Shown here: positions 9,617 to 19,480 of the stretch, piece after piece | How positions within the stretch are numbered: the stretch's first letter is position 1 | Layout of the letters: the number at the start of each line of letters is the position of its first letter | Origin: Deltaproteobacteria bacterium | GTDB lineage: Bacteria; Desulfobacterota; Syntrophia; Syntrophales; UBA8958 | Direction: 5' to 3' | Length of the DNA: 40,178 nt | Assembly (NCBI GenBank): GCA_026388335.1 | Contig: JAPLJZ010000224.1 | Coordinates: forward strand, 1 to 40,178 | Notes under the pieces: model-generated | The model's input: only the letters and a program-made list of their open reading frames with translations | What the model was told of the DNA's origin: nothing | The model's database searches: none | Position numbers and translations under genes: made by a program

Positions 9617-10873
9617 TCAATGATTTGGTGCTTTTTGAATGAAACTCTGGGGATAAAGTTTTCCAATCTTATGATCATTAAAATACTTGAGGGCCTCGTC
9701 ACGATTTTTAAATTTTCCAAGCAAAACACGATGCCACCGGCCCTTTCCTTTGATGGCGACCTCCTCCACACGAACAGGTATTTTCCCCCCACGCAGGCGT
9801 TTTGCCAAGGCCACCGCTTTGTCTTTTTCCGGGTAAGCGATGATCTGAATACTGTATGGTTTCGCGACATTAATTTTAACCTCTACGACTTTAGGAGGAG
9901 GAACCTCCTTTTCAGCCGGTCGGGTCTTTACTTTCGGTTGCGGGAGTGAAGAGGGTTTGCCTGTGATAGTGAATTCAGCTCTTGATGAGCCAGAAGGTGA
10001 GGGAGGCTGAACTGGCTGAGTTGACTGGAGAGACTGAGCCGGCTGAACTGTTTGTGCTAACTGAGCTGGCTGTAGAGGTTGAACCGGCTGTTCTGGTTGA
10101 ACTGGCGGCGCCTTCGCGGCTTTCTGTTGCCTCATCTCAACCTGGACGGGAGGTATGAGCCACTGCTTCCCGTCATAGTAAGTGGTATGCGAGGTAATTC
10201 TGTTGATGCGTAATGGATATTCTTTACCACCCAGATTGATGGCCTCGTAGTGATAAAGGCTTGGCCATAAGAACATGAGGATGAGAATAACAACCGTTGG
10301 TAAGCCTATGCCAATAACCCGGCGGAGAAGGTTTCCTGGTGGTCCGGAGTCGGCGGTGGATGATGAGGAGGCGGCGGCGGAGAATGAGGATGATTCAGTG
10401 GAGGAGGAGGGGGTGGCAGTCAAGGTGGGCAACGGTCGTTCCTGGTCTGAATATTCGGGTCTTACCACGGTCGTCGCGAGTAACGGAGTGCTTGGTTCAT
10501 CCCCTTGAGAAGCGCTTTCACGACGTGGATGAAGGCGCATCAGCTTCTCATAGGCATTCCGGATTTCCTTTAGTTTTTTCTTAGCTTTGTCTTCCCAGGA
10601 AATAACATGGGGATAACGGTCGGGTTGCCATGCTTTGTTCATCTTTTCAAAGGACTGATGGATGTCCGATAAAGGAGCCTCTGGGTTGATCTGAAGGATT
10701 TTATAGTAGGGGCTCGGATCTTCGCCAATATCTGATGCGACTTCTAAGGAATCGATAGAACCAATCGTTTTATCGCTCGATTCCAAATCTTTCACAAGTC
10801 GATCATCTTCGGGATAGGAGCTTTTATGCCCCTGTGGCGTCGGTTCATCCTTCATGATGGGCGGCATTATCAA
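9617..10873 (-). CDS. Membrane protein with N-terminal J-domain-like region, one TM helix, P/Q-rich linker and C-terminal SPOR domain
   Basis: YYKILQINPEAPLSDIHQSFEKMNKAWQPDRYP; TM TVVILILMFLWPSL; QPVQPLQPAQLAQTVQPAQ linker; SPOR-like YSIQIIAYPEKDKAVALAKRLRGGKIPVRVEEV…WHRVLLGKFKNRDEALKYF. Confidence 0.8.
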   Translation of the reverse strand: MIMPPIMKDEPTPQGHKSSYPEDDRLVKDLESSDKTIGSIDSLEVASDIGEDPSPYYKILQINPEAPLSDIHQSFEKMNKAWQPDRYPHVISWEDKAKKKLKEIRNAYEKLMRLHPRRESASQGDEPSTPLLATTVVRPEYSDQERPLPTLTATPSSSTESSSFSAAASSSSTADSGPPGNLLRRVIGIGLPTVVILILMFLWPSLYHYEAINLGGKEYPLRINRITSHTTYYDGKQWLIPPVQVEMRQQKAAKAPPVQPEQPVQPLQPAQLAQTVQPAQSLQSTQPVQPPSPSGSSRAEFTITGKPSSLPQPKVKTRPAEKEVPPPKVVEVKINVAKPYSIQIIAYPEKDKAVALAKRLRGGKIPVRVEEVAIKGKGRWHRVLLGKFKNRDEALKYFNDHKIGKLYPQSFIQKAPNH

Positions 10874-10907
10874 TGAATTGACCTGTTATGTCAATAGATT
10901 ATTGAGA

Positions 10908-13463
10908 TTAGTCCGCAGCTTGAGAAACTACACCGGCGGCGATGGGTTGAAATGGATAAATCGACAGTTCCAGGCCATCCGTTGATGCGGTAACGGCGCC
11001 ATGCAGGTCCGTCCGATAGGTTATTACGCCCCGCTGATTCAACCGTTTCAGGACATCGGGATGAGGGAGCCGGAAAAGGTTATCGGCACCCACGGATATG
11101 ATTGCCGTATGGGGACGGACTCTCTGCAGGAATGACTCTGAACTCGAGGTGCGCCCCCCGTGGTGGGGAACGAATAAGAGCTGGCTTCGCAACTCGCGTG
11201 AATCGGATGCAAGTTGCTCTTCGGTCATAAGTGAAATGTCACCGGGGAAAAGAAACGATACTTCATTGTGGGTCATCCTCATTACCAGTGACCCGTCATT
11301 GGTTTCCGTGAAGGTTGTCTCCTCTTCCCTGCGGCTGACGGGACCGGGAGGATTGAAGAATTCTATACGCACTCCACCGATGACGACGGGGCTGTTGCCT
11401 GCGGACATACGGCGCTGGATAAGCCCCTTGTTTTTGATAATGTCTTGAAAACGCAGATATTCTTCTGATCCGGACGTTTCGCCATTGATCCATACCTCCC
11501 TGACCGGAAAATTCTCGAGAATGAATGGCAGGCCATTAAGGTGATCGGGATGGGGATGGGTCAGCACGACGATATCAATCCTGTTCAGGCGCTCGTGCCA
11601 TAAATAGGGGGCGACGATATATTTCCCCACGTCAAAGGTGCTGTTAATAAATCCGCCGCCGTCAATGAGCATGGTCTGATCTCCCGGGAAGCGAACAAGG
11701 ATGGAACTGCCCTGGCCGACATCGATGGCCGTTGCGGAGAACTCGCCCCGCTCACTGTTTTTTTGATGAAGATAGACCGCGTCCAGACAAAAGAAAAGAA
11801 CGGAGGCAGCTATCGTATAATGAATCCAGGTGGGACACGATCGCAGCCTGATCAGAAACGAGGCATTATCAGGGCCATTTTCAGGAACATTGTCACCGGA
11901 AAGGTGCGCTATTCCTTCCATAAGGCCATAGAGAAATACATAAAAGAACAGGAGTTCCAGGAGCGAGGGAGTAGTCAGATAAAAGGCCGCCCAGGGGAGA
12001 GAGGCGAAAAAGCTATTAAGAGCGAGAGAAATCATTACCAGTGTGCCGGCAATATCAAGAAAGAAGGCGCTCACCAGCGATGAAAATGGCAGGAAAAAGA
12101 TCGTGGCCATCGAAACGGGAATAGCCAAAATGCCAAGAATGGGGACAATGATGATATTGGCAAGCAGGGAGATGACGGAGAGCCTGTTGAAATAGAAGGC
12201 AATCAGCGGCATCGTGCCCAACATGGCGCTGAGGGAGACGATAATGAACAAGGCAAAAGCATACAGAGCCTTGCTGCATAAGACAGGAAGACTGTATGGA
12301 GTCCCCGGCACAGGCTCCGGTTTGGGAATAAGCGCCGTCAGTCGAGGCGTTATGAGCAGGATTGCCAGGACCGCTGCGAAGGAAAGCTGAAAGGAAACAT
12401 CGAAAAGGGCAGGGGGATAAACAAGGAGGATGATCAGAGCGGCCATCGACAGGGTGTTGTAGAGATCACGGCTCTTGGAGATGAGCAGGGCGGTCATGAA
12501 GGCAAGTATCATCAAAGTAGCCCTGAGCACAGACATTCCGGCGCCGGCGATAAATGTATAGAGGATCACCGGCGGCATGGCGAAAAGAACAGCGAGTTTA
12601 TACAGATCAAAGCGGAGCAGCAGATACGGGAATCTCCTGATTATCCCGCGCACGAGATAAATGGAGAAGAAGGCGATCATGCTCATGTTGAATCCCGAGA
12701 TGGCGATGATATGCGATATTCCTGTTTTGCTGAAGGCGTCTCTGAGCTCCCGGGGGATCTGTTGCTGATCGCCAAGGATACAGGCCTTGATTATCTCTTT
12801 TTCCGGGGCCGGGGCGTTCGTATCGACGAAGGTACGAATAGTGCTGCGAAAGCCTTCGAGTTTCTGCCTGATGGGATTTCCGTATCCCTTCCTGATTACG
12901 ACGATCCGGGAATCGTCGGCAACGGAACCACGGAGAAGAACACCTTGAAATCTCAGGTATCGTTCATAGTTAAATCCCCCGGGATTGTGAAAGTTTCTCA
13001 CTTTACGCAGCCGCGTCCGGACGCGGACGACATCCCCGTAATCGAAAGCCTGTGTTCCCCGGAAGCTAAGCATGATTTTCCCATGCACGGGAAAGTAGCC
13101 GCCCTTGCTGTCCGTCAGACTATGGGCAGAAATCATCAAGTCCGTCTTTTCCGGAAACAGCAGCGGCGACTCGATGATTACCCCTTCGATGGTCACCGGA
13201 TCCGCTCGGAGTTGCTCAATGATATGGCCCATCCCCGGCGGTTGATAAAGATAGGCATTCATCTGCAGCCATCCGCAGAGAAACAGGGCGCAGCATAGGA
13301 AAAAGAGGGCGGCACTTGTCCGTGCTTTCAGGCGGGACCCGAGCAGGAGGATGAGGACGGTGAGGAGGGTCGAAAGAAGAAAGCGATCCGGCGCCACGAG
13401 GAGAGAGGAACAAACAATTCCGGCCATCAGCGATAATAACGGGGCGATAAGAGGACGAGCCAT
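10908..13463 (-). CDS. comEC: ComEC/Rec2-family DNA internalization protein (start likely MARPLIAPLL; ORF extends to 13520)
   Basis: Large multi-TM protein with competence domain (GISHIIAISGFNMSMIA) and C-terminal MBL domain (AIDVGQGSSILVRFP, LTHPHPDHLNG, FPGDIS, HHGG); AGGAAGG upstream of the internal ATG. Confidence 0.93.
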   Translation of the reverse strand: MARPLIAPLLSLMAGIVCSSLLVAPDRFLLSTLLTVLILLLGSRLKARTSAALFFLCCALFLCGWLQMNAYLYQPPGMGHIIEQLRADPVTIEGVIIESPLLFPEKTDLMISAHSLTDSKGGYFPVHGKIMLSFRGTQAFDYGDVVRVRTRLRKVRNFHNPGGFNYERYLRFQGVLLRGSVADDSRIVVIRKGYGNPIRQKLEGFRSTIRTFVDTNAPAPEKEIIKACILGDQQQIPRELRDAFSKTGISHIIAISGFNMSMIAFFSIYLVRGIIRRFPYLLLRFDLYKLAVLFAMPPVILYTFIAGAGMSVLRATLMILAFMTALLISKSRDLYNTLSMAALIILLVYPPALFDVSFQLSFAAVLAILLITPRLTALIPKPEPVPGTPYSLPVLCSKALYAFALFIIVSLSAMLGTMPLIAFYFNRLSVISLLANIIIVPILGILAIPVSMATIFFLPFSSLVSAFFLDIAGTLVMISLALNSFFASLPWAAFYLTTPSLLELLFFYVFLYGLMEGIAHLSGDNVPENGPDNASFLIRLRSCPTWIHYTIAASVLFFCLDAVYLHQKNSERGEFSATAIDVGQGSSILVRFPGDQTMLIDGGGFINSTFDVGKYIVAPYLWHERLNRIDIVVLTHPHPDHLNGLPFILENFPVREVWINGETSGSEEYLRFQDIIKNKGLIQRRMSAGNSPVVIGGVRIEFFNPPGPVSRREEETTFTETNDGSLVMRMTHNEVSFLFPGDISLMTEEQLASDSRELRSQLLFVPHHGGRTSSSESFLQRVRPHTAIISVGADNLFRLPHPDVLKRLNQRGVITYRTDLHGAVTASTDGLELSIYPFQPIAAGVVSQAAD

Positions 13464-13555
13464 GTTCCTTCCTGAAAAGAAGTTTTTCTTGCATATGCCG
13501 CAAAAAACATTATGATGCAAGCCATTGTCAAAACAGCGAAAGGAGGGGCCGTTAC

Positions 13556-15271
13556 ATGTATGAACAGAAGGCTTGGTTAAAATATTATGGGGATGTGCCC
13601 GCTTCCCTCGCCTATCCCCGTGTTACCATGTACGAGGCCCTGTTACAGACGGCGGAGCGGTACCCCGACGCAATTGCCTATGATTTCATGGGTTATACCT
13701 CGACGTATAAGCGCTTCATCGCCGACATCGGTCAGTGTGCCAACGCCCTGGCGGCAGCGGGGCTCAATAAGGGAGACCGGATAACCATCTCCATGCCCAC
13801 GACTCCCCAGGGAATCATCTGTTTTTATGCGGCAAACAAGATCGGCGCTGTCGCCAGCATGATTCATCCCCTCTCCACCGCGAAAGAAATTGCCTTTTAC
13901 CTCAATGTCAGCAAGAGCCGCTTTGCCCTGACCATCGACGCCTTCTATGGGAAGTTCCGGGAGGTCATGGCCGAGACATCTCTCGATGTCCTGATCCTCA
14001 CAAAAATTTCCGACTATCTCGATCTCGCCAAAAAGATCGGTTTTTACCTGACCAAGGGAAGAAAGATTCCCCCCGTACCGGCAGATCCGAAGGTCCGCTG
14101 GTGGAAGGAACTTATGGCGGGCGATTTTCCGGTCACGCCGGAAGTAGCGATGGACACGGACGATCTTGCCGTTATTCTCTACAGCGGCGGGACAACGGGG
14201 ACGCCCAAGGGCATCATGTTGTCCAATATGAATTTTATCAGTGAGGGCATGCAGGTATCGGCCTGGGGAAAGCTCTCGAAAGATGACGCCATCCTCGCCA
14301 TCCTTCCCATCTTTCACGGTTTTGGTCTGGGCGTCTGTGTCAACGCCGCCTTCATGGGGGGGGGCAAGAGTATCCTCGTCCCGCAATTTACTCCGGAAAT
14401 TGTTGCCAAATTGATCAAGTCCAAGCGCCCCACCATTGTGGTGGGCGTCCCCACCCTGTTTGAGGCCCTCTGCCGGAATCAGGTTTTCCAGAACGCAGAA
14501 TTAAGCTGTCTGAAAGCGACTTTTAGCGGTGCCGATACCCTGCCGAGGCCGGTGAAGGATCGCTTTGAAGAGGTGGTGCAACGGCAAGGGGGAAACGTCA
14601 AACTCATGGAAGGATACGGCTTGACCGAGGCGGTGACGGCGATTATGGCCACGCCCTTGCAGGAATATCGGGAAGGAAGTGTTGGCGTTCCCTTTCCGGA
14701 CATGTTGGCCAAGATCGTCAAGACGGGGACAATAGATGAAGCCCCCGTGGGAGAAGAGGGCGAACTATGTATCCACGGCCCGGCGGTGATGCTGGGCTAT
14801 CTCGATCAACCGGAAGAGACGGCTCAGGCACTCAAAACACACGCCGACGGCCTTATATGGCTGCATACGGGAGACATCGCAACGATGGATGGGGACGGGT
14901 ATTTCTATTTTAAGCTGCGTCTGAAGAGAATGATCAAGTCCTCGGGGATGAATGTCTATCCTGCCCAGGTGGAGGACATCCTCTATAAGCACCCGGACGT
15001 GAAGGACGCCTGTGTCATCGGCGTCCCCGATGAGGCCCAGGTGCAGAAGGTCAAGGCATTTGTTGTCTTGAAGGATGCGTCTAAGGCCGGGGCAGATATG
15101 GAACAGACCCTGATAAAGCATTGCCAGCAGCATCTGATCAAATGGAGTTGCCCCCGGGAGATCGAATTCCGGGAGACGCTGCCCTGTACCCTGGTGGGAA
15201 AGATTGCCTACAACACCTTGGAGCAGGAAGAGATTGCCACCTTGAAGGCCTGCGGCAAATATTGTGGATAG
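13556..15271 (+). CDS. AMP-dependent acyl-CoA synthetase/ligase
   Basis: 571 aa; YSGGTTGTPKG, GYGLTEA, WLHTGDIATMDGDGYFYFKLRLKRMIKSSGMNVYP. Confidence 0.93.
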   Translation: MYEQKAWLKYYGDVPASLAYPRVTMYEALLQTAERYPDAIAYDFMGYTSTYKRFIADIGQCANALAAAGLNKGDRITISMPTTPQGIICFYAANKIGAVASMIHPLSTAKEIAFYLNVSKSRFALTIDAFYGKFREVMAETSLDVLILTKISDYLDLAKKIGFYLTKGRKIPPVPADPKVRWWKELMAGDFPVTPEVAMDTDDLAVILYSGGTTGTPKGIMLSNMNFISEGMQVSAWGKLSKDDAILAILPIFHGFGLGVCVNAAFMGGGKSILVPQFTPEIVAKLIKSKRPTIVVGVPTLFEALCRNQVFQNAELSCLKATFSGADTLPRPVKDRFEEVVQRQGGNVKLMEGYGLTEAVTAIMATPLQEYREGSVGVPFPDMLAKIVKTGTIDEAPVGEEGELCIHGPAVMLGYLDQPEETAQALKTHADGLIWLHTGDIATMDGDGYFYFKLRLKRMIKSSGMNVYPAQVEDILYKHPDVKDACVIGVPDEAQVQKVKAFVVLKDASKAGADMEQTLIKHCQQHLIKWSCPREIEFRETLPCTLVGKIAYNTLEQEEIATLKACGKYCG

Positions 15272-16409
15272 TAAAAAGGTTGAGGAGTTATTAATGCAAG
15301 ACATATTAAGAGATATGGCGGATGTTGTGCGTGATCCGTTTGCTTATGGACGGAAGTTAAAGGCTGATACGGGAAAGAAGGTCGTTGGTTATGTCTGTAC
15401 CTATGCGCCGGAAGAAATAATTCTGGCGGCAGGGGCACATCCCCTGCGTCTGTTTGGAACGACGGGAACCATCGAAAGAGCGGATGCCCATCTGCAATCT
15501 TATTGCTGTTCCCTCGTAAGGGGAGTTCTCGAAGAAGGTCTGAAAGGGGGGACTGATTTCCTGGATGGCATGGTTTTCCCCCATACCTGCGATTCGATTC
15601 AGCGCCTCTCCGATCTTTGGCGTATGAATGTGACCCAGGGTTTTCATGTCGATGCCGTCCTGCCGGTAAAACTCGACACCCAAAGCGCCTGTCAATATAT
15701 GATCGATGTCCTGCACCGCTTCAAGAATGATCTGGAAAGGGAACTCGAATGCTCCATTACTGATGAAAATCTGAGCAAAGCCATCAGGCTGATGAATGAG
15801 ATACGCCGCCTGCTCCGCCGGATTTATGAAATCAGGAGCGATCAGCCCGGACTAATGACGGGGGACTCCCTGTACACCCTTGTCAAGGCAACCATGATCA
15901 TGGACAGGGAACGCGTACGGGAGGTCTTGCAGAAAGCCGTCGAGAAAATGGAGGCGGCCAAATCCGACACCCCTGCCAAGCGCCTCCTGATGGCGGGGGG
16001 TATCTGCAATCAGCCCCAAATCCATGACATGATCGAAGCGGCCGGGGGCGCCGTCATATGGGATGACTTCTGCACTGGGTCGAGATATTTTGAAACCCTG
16101 GTTTCTTTGGACAAAGACCCCGTCACGGCCATTGCGGAACGTTTCCTCCAGCGCGCCGTCTGTCCCGCGAAGCACGCCGGACTGAGAAACCGGGCGGAAG
16201 ATCTCCTCCGCATGGCCCACGAAAGAAAGGCCAAAGGAGTTATTTTTCTTTATCTGAAATTCTGTGACCCCCATGCCTTCGATTATCCTTATCTCAAGGC
16301 CGCCCTGGACCAGGAAGGCATCCCCAGCCTGCTCTTGGAGGTGGAAGATCCCCTCCCGGCGGAAGGCCAGTTACAGACACGATTCGAAGCATTCTTAGAA
16401 ATGCTGTAA
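15264..16409 (+). CDS. 2-hydroxyacyl-CoA dehydratase / benzoyl-CoA reductase-like subunit (HgdB/HadC/BcrC-type)
   Basis: 381 aa; YVCTYAPEEIILAAGAHPLRLFG, HTCDSIQRL, KGVIFLYLKFCDPHAFDYPYLKAALDQEGIPSLLLEVED; overlaps previous CDS by 8 nt. Alternative ATG at 15294. Confidence 0.87.
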   Translation: MDSKKVEELLMQDILRDMADVVRDPFAYGRKLKADTGKKVVGYVCTYAPEEIILAAGAHPLRLFGTTGTIERADAHLQSYCCSLVRGVLEEGLKGGTDFLDGMVFPHTCDSIQRLSDLWRMNVTQGFHVDAVLPVKLDTQSACQYMIDVLHRFKNDLERELECSITDENLSKAIRLMNEIRRLLRRIYEIRSDQPGLMTGDSLYTLVKATMIMDRERVREVLQKAVEKMEAAKSDTPAKRLLMAGGICNQPQIHDMIEAAGGAVIWDDFCTGSRYFETLVSLDKDPVTAIAERFLQRAVCPAKHAGLRNRAEDLLRMAHERKAKGVIFLYLKFCDPHAFDYPYLKAALDQEGIPSLLLEVEDPLPAEGQLQTRFEAFLEML

Positions 16410-16422
16410 ACAGGAGCGAGCC

Positions 16423-17667
16423 ATGCCCGAAAATACTGAAAAGATCGAAAAAGACAAAAGAAAGATCAAATCCGTAAAAAAAATGAAGGAGATCATGACC
16501 TTATATTATATTGACGCCAAGACGGCCGCGGAGAACAACAAAAAGGTTGCCTGGATTACCAGCGGCGGCCCTGTTGAACCCCTGATCGCCATGGACATTA
16601 TCCCCGTATATCCGGAAAATCACGGAGCCATGATCGGGGCCAGCAAGATGGGCGTCGATCTGTGCGAAAAGGCCGAGGCCATGGGATATGCCAGCGATCT
16701 TTGCTCTTACGCCCGTTCCGATATCTCCTGCGCGACGGTGAACGGCGGCCCCATCGGCGGCCTGCCCAAGCCCGATATGCTGATCTGCGGCAACAACATC
16801 TGCGGCACCGTCCTCAAGTGGTACGAAATCCAGGCCCGGTACTTCAATGTCCCGTTGTTTATATTCGACACCCCCTTCTGCCATACGGAGTATTATGAAG
16901 AGATGCGTCGTTATGTGCGCTCACAGGTCGATGAATATATCGAATTTCTGGAAAAGGTGACTGGAAAGAAATTAGACCGGAACCGGATGGAAGAGGTGGG
17001 GAGGCTCTCCGTTGCTGGCCAGCGCATGTGGCAGGCCGTCCTCGATACCACCGTAAATAAACCTGCGCCCATGAGCGCTTTCGATGCCTTTTTTCATCTG
17101 GCCCTGATTGTCACCCTGCGGGGAACCCAGACTGCCGTGGACTATTACCAGGAATTGCTGGATGAGATGAATGAGCGCGTAAAAGACGGCATTGGCGCCG
17201 TTCCCAATGAACGCTATCGCCTCCTCTGGGACAATCTACCCATTTGGTACCGGACAAAATGGCTCTCCGAGAAATTCGCCGCCCATGACGCCTGCCTGGT
17301 TGCCGACACCTATACCTCCGCCTGGTGCGGATCATTGCGCTACATGGATGAAAATGATTTTCTGAACTCCATGGCCGAGGGCTATACCCGCATTTATCTT
17401 AACATCGGGGTTGACGAAATGGCCCGGTTAGTCTGCGATATGGTGGACAAGTACGACGTGGATGGCCTCGTCATCCATTCCAACCGGAGCTGCAAGCCAT
17501 ATTCCCTGGGCCAATACGACATCCAGCGCATTGTGGAAGAGAAGAAGGGCATCCCCTCGTTAATGATCGAGGCGGACATGTGCGATGAACGGATGTTTTC
17601 GGAAAGCCAGATCGAGACCCGCATAGAAGCCTTCATCGAGATGCTAACACATAGAAACAGGCGGTAA
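16423..17667 (+). CDS. 2-hydroxyacyl-CoA dehydratase / benzoyl-CoA reductase-like subunit (second)
   Basis: 414 aa; AWITSGGPVEPLIAMDIIPVYPENHGA, SDLCSYARSDISC, DGLVIHSNRSCKPYSLGQYDIQR, IPSLMIEADMCDERMFSESQIETRIEAFIEML. Confidence 0.87.
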   Translation: MPENTEKIEKDKRKIKSVKKMKEIMTLYYIDAKTAAENNKKVAWITSGGPVEPLIAMDIIPVYPENHGAMIGASKMGVDLCEKAEAMGYASDLCSYARSDISCATVNGGPIGGLPKPDMLICGNNICGTVLKWYEIQARYFNVPLFIFDTPFCHTEYYEEMRRYVRSQVDEYIEFLEKVTGKKLDRNRMEEVGRLSVAGQRMWQAVLDTTVNKPAPMSAFDAFFHLALIVTLRGTQTAVDYYQELLDEMNERVKDGIGAVPNERYRLLWDNLPIWYRTKWLSEKFAAHDACLVADTYTSAWCGSLRYMDENDFLNSMAEGYTRIYLNIGVDEMARLVCDMVDKYDVDGLVIHSNRSCKPYSLGQYDIQRIVEEKKGIPSLMIEADMCDERMFSESQIETRIEAFIEMLTHRNRR

Positions 17668-17776
17668 GGGGGAGCAACCGAGTAAAATAGCCGACATGAA
17701 ATGGTGAGCATGAACGCTCAGAATAGTGATCATAACTGCTTTCACTTTATTTTAGATTTACGGGAGATCATTTCTG

Positions 17777-17950
17777 TCAGTGTCCGAAGAGTCGCGGCAC
17801 TACCGAATCGTCCAGTGACAGGACATACATGGCCATGGCCCCCAACATCAGGATGACCCCCAACCATACCCGCCAGTCCTTGTGCAACTTTCTGCTGCTT
17901 TCTTTGGTGTTCCCATGTGATGAGGTAGTCCGGTGATTATGGTGCGACAT
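17777..17950 (-). CDS. Small single-pass membrane protein (57 aa), not in the ORF track
   Basis: MSHHNHRTTSSHGNTKESSRKLHKDWRVWLGVILMLGAMAMYVLSLDDSVVPRLFGH*; AAAGGAG about 9 nt upstream of ATG; hydrophobic stretch VWLGVILMLGAMAMYVL. Confidence 0.65.
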   Translation of the reverse strand: MSHHNHRTTSSHGNTKESSRKLHKDWRVWLGVILMLGAMAMYVLSLDDSVVPRLFGH

Positions 17951-17997
17951 ACAGTCTTTCTCCTTTAACCGCTCAGGTTCCTGGTGGTGCCAAGTGT

Positions 17998-18033
17998 GGC
18001 GGCGGCGATAAGGAGGTCCATATCGCCGCCGCC
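17998..18033. other. Perfect 13-bp GC-rich stem-loop between PRC-barrel gene and 57-aa membrane protein gene
   Basis: ggcggcggcgata – aggaggtcca – tatcgccgccgcc. Confidence 0.8.
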
Positions 18034-18058
18034 ATTACTTTAATGATTTGCTGTGTTC

Positions 18059-18523
18059 CTACTTGGCATACTGGAAGGGAGGCATCGCCTTGATGACGTC
18101 CTTGGTAGCGCCGGGCAGCGTGATCTTGCCGTCTGCGATTTTAAATTGATTGACGGGAATGGCTACGTCGTTCCTGTCAATCCCCAGGAAACCGCCGGCT
18201 CCTATGATAGCGTAGGAGATCGCCTTGTCCGGGCTGACGATGAGATCATCGACCTTACCGATCTTTTCGCCTTTGTCGTTATACACATCCTTTCCCAGGA
18301 TCTGTTTCTTGATGCTCCAGCCATTGACGACTGACACGATTTCAGAAACCGAGACGCCGAGGACCGTTCCGCCTGCAACCGCAGGTGGAGCCGGAGTTGG
18401 TGTTGCGGCAGGCGCCGCAACCGGTTTGGGCGCTTCGGCCTGTTTTGGTGTCTCTGACTTACAGCCGAAGACGAATGCCATAAATGCCAAACATACCATT
18501 ACTACCAATAAACTTTTTTTCAT
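18059..18523 (-). CDS. PRC-barrel domain lipoprotein
   Basis: 154 aa; lipobox VFGC; P/A-rich linker; ILGKDVYNDKGEKIGKVDDLIVSPDKAISYAIIGAGGFLGIDRNDVAIPVNQF. Confidence 0.87.
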   Translation of the reverse strand: MKKSLLVVMVCLAFMAFVFGCKSETPKQAEAPKPVAAPAATPTPAPPAVAGGTVLGVSVSEIVSVVNGWSIKKQILGKDVYNDKGEKIGKVDDLIVSPDKAISYAIIGAGGFLGIDRNDVAIPVNQFKIADGKITLPGATKDVIKAMPPFQYAK

Positions 18524-18572
18524 CGTGTCCGTCCTCCTTTTTTTCTGTTTGCGGGTTTAGAATCAGTTCATC

Positions 18573-19244
18573 TCAGGCTTTCCAGACTGCAAACGCTGTT
18601 GCCAAGGCTTCCACGGCCCCGGCTGTTGTATACGACTGCATATTGATCACAATGTCATAACCGTGGCTGTCGTCGATGTCGGCATGAAAATATTTCTGAG
18701 CGAACACTTTGCGTTGCTCTTCCATGCTCCGGATATATTGTTTTGCATCTTCTTTCCCTGTTTGCGAGCAGTTTTTTATTTTCAGATCCTCCGGACCGAT
18801 GATCCGGATTCGGAAGGTTTCTTTTGGGGGGAGAACAAAGTTCACGCCCCGGCCCATGATGATGGCATTTCCATGCAGGCTAATCGCGCTGACAACCTTG
18901 GTTAATACCTGAAGATAACTATCAGGTGGCAAATAACGTTCTGCAAAGAGGGCATTCAGCATATTTTCCCTGAGAGTCAGTTCCTTTTCATCGACGGTAT
19001 TGATTACCTTCTCACTCACCTCCGCACTTTCCGCGATCATATGGAGGATTTCACTATCCATAAGATCCATGCCCAACTTGATAGCCAGATCGTGAGCAAT
19101 TTGAGAAGCACCGCAACCCGGTTCACGGGATATCGTGATCACCGGTTTAGGTTCTGAAAGCGCTTTCCCGTGCTCATCTCTGTATGAATTCCACTTGGCA
19201 ATCTGGCTCTCGACTTTGTTCCAATTCTCAAGACTTTCGCTCAT
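18573..19244 (-). CDS. Cytidylate kinase-like family protein (paralog 1)
   Basis: 223 aa; ITISREPGCGASQIAHDLAIKLGMDLMDSEIL, GNAIIMGRGVNFVL. Confidence 0.85.
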   Translation of the reverse strand: MSESLENWNKVESQIAKWNSYRDEHGKALSEPKPVITISREPGCGASQIAHDLAIKLGMDLMDSEILHMIAESAEVSEKVINTVDEKELTLRENMLNALFAERYLPPDSYLQVLTKVVSAISLHGNAIIMGRGVNFVLPPKETFRIRIIGPEDLKIKNCSQTGKEDAKQYIRSMEEQRKVFAQKYFHADIDDSHGYDIVINMQSYTTAGAVEALATAFAVWKA

Positions 19245-19480
19245 TGAAGTTTCCCTTCTTTTTTATTAAATTCCCAACTTTATTTTTCATAAATTACTGC
19301 CCTTTAATGGGGGAAGTATAAGCGGAACGGATTAGGATGTCAAAGAAATATTGTCCACAGCCCTGTTATCACGTCAAATTGGGAGTTTTGCAATTGGCTC
19401 TCATGTTTTATATGAAAATAGATACAAAAAGCTGATTATACATATCTGTCGTTGTGCCCGCTCCGGGCATGGAGGTTAGT

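Noticed and set aside
10020-10110. Short tandem repeat in DNA (ctgagctggctgtagaggttgaac-like units)
   Set aside because: Explained as the Q/P-rich linker of the J-like/SPOR protein rather than a separate repeat element or CRISPR.
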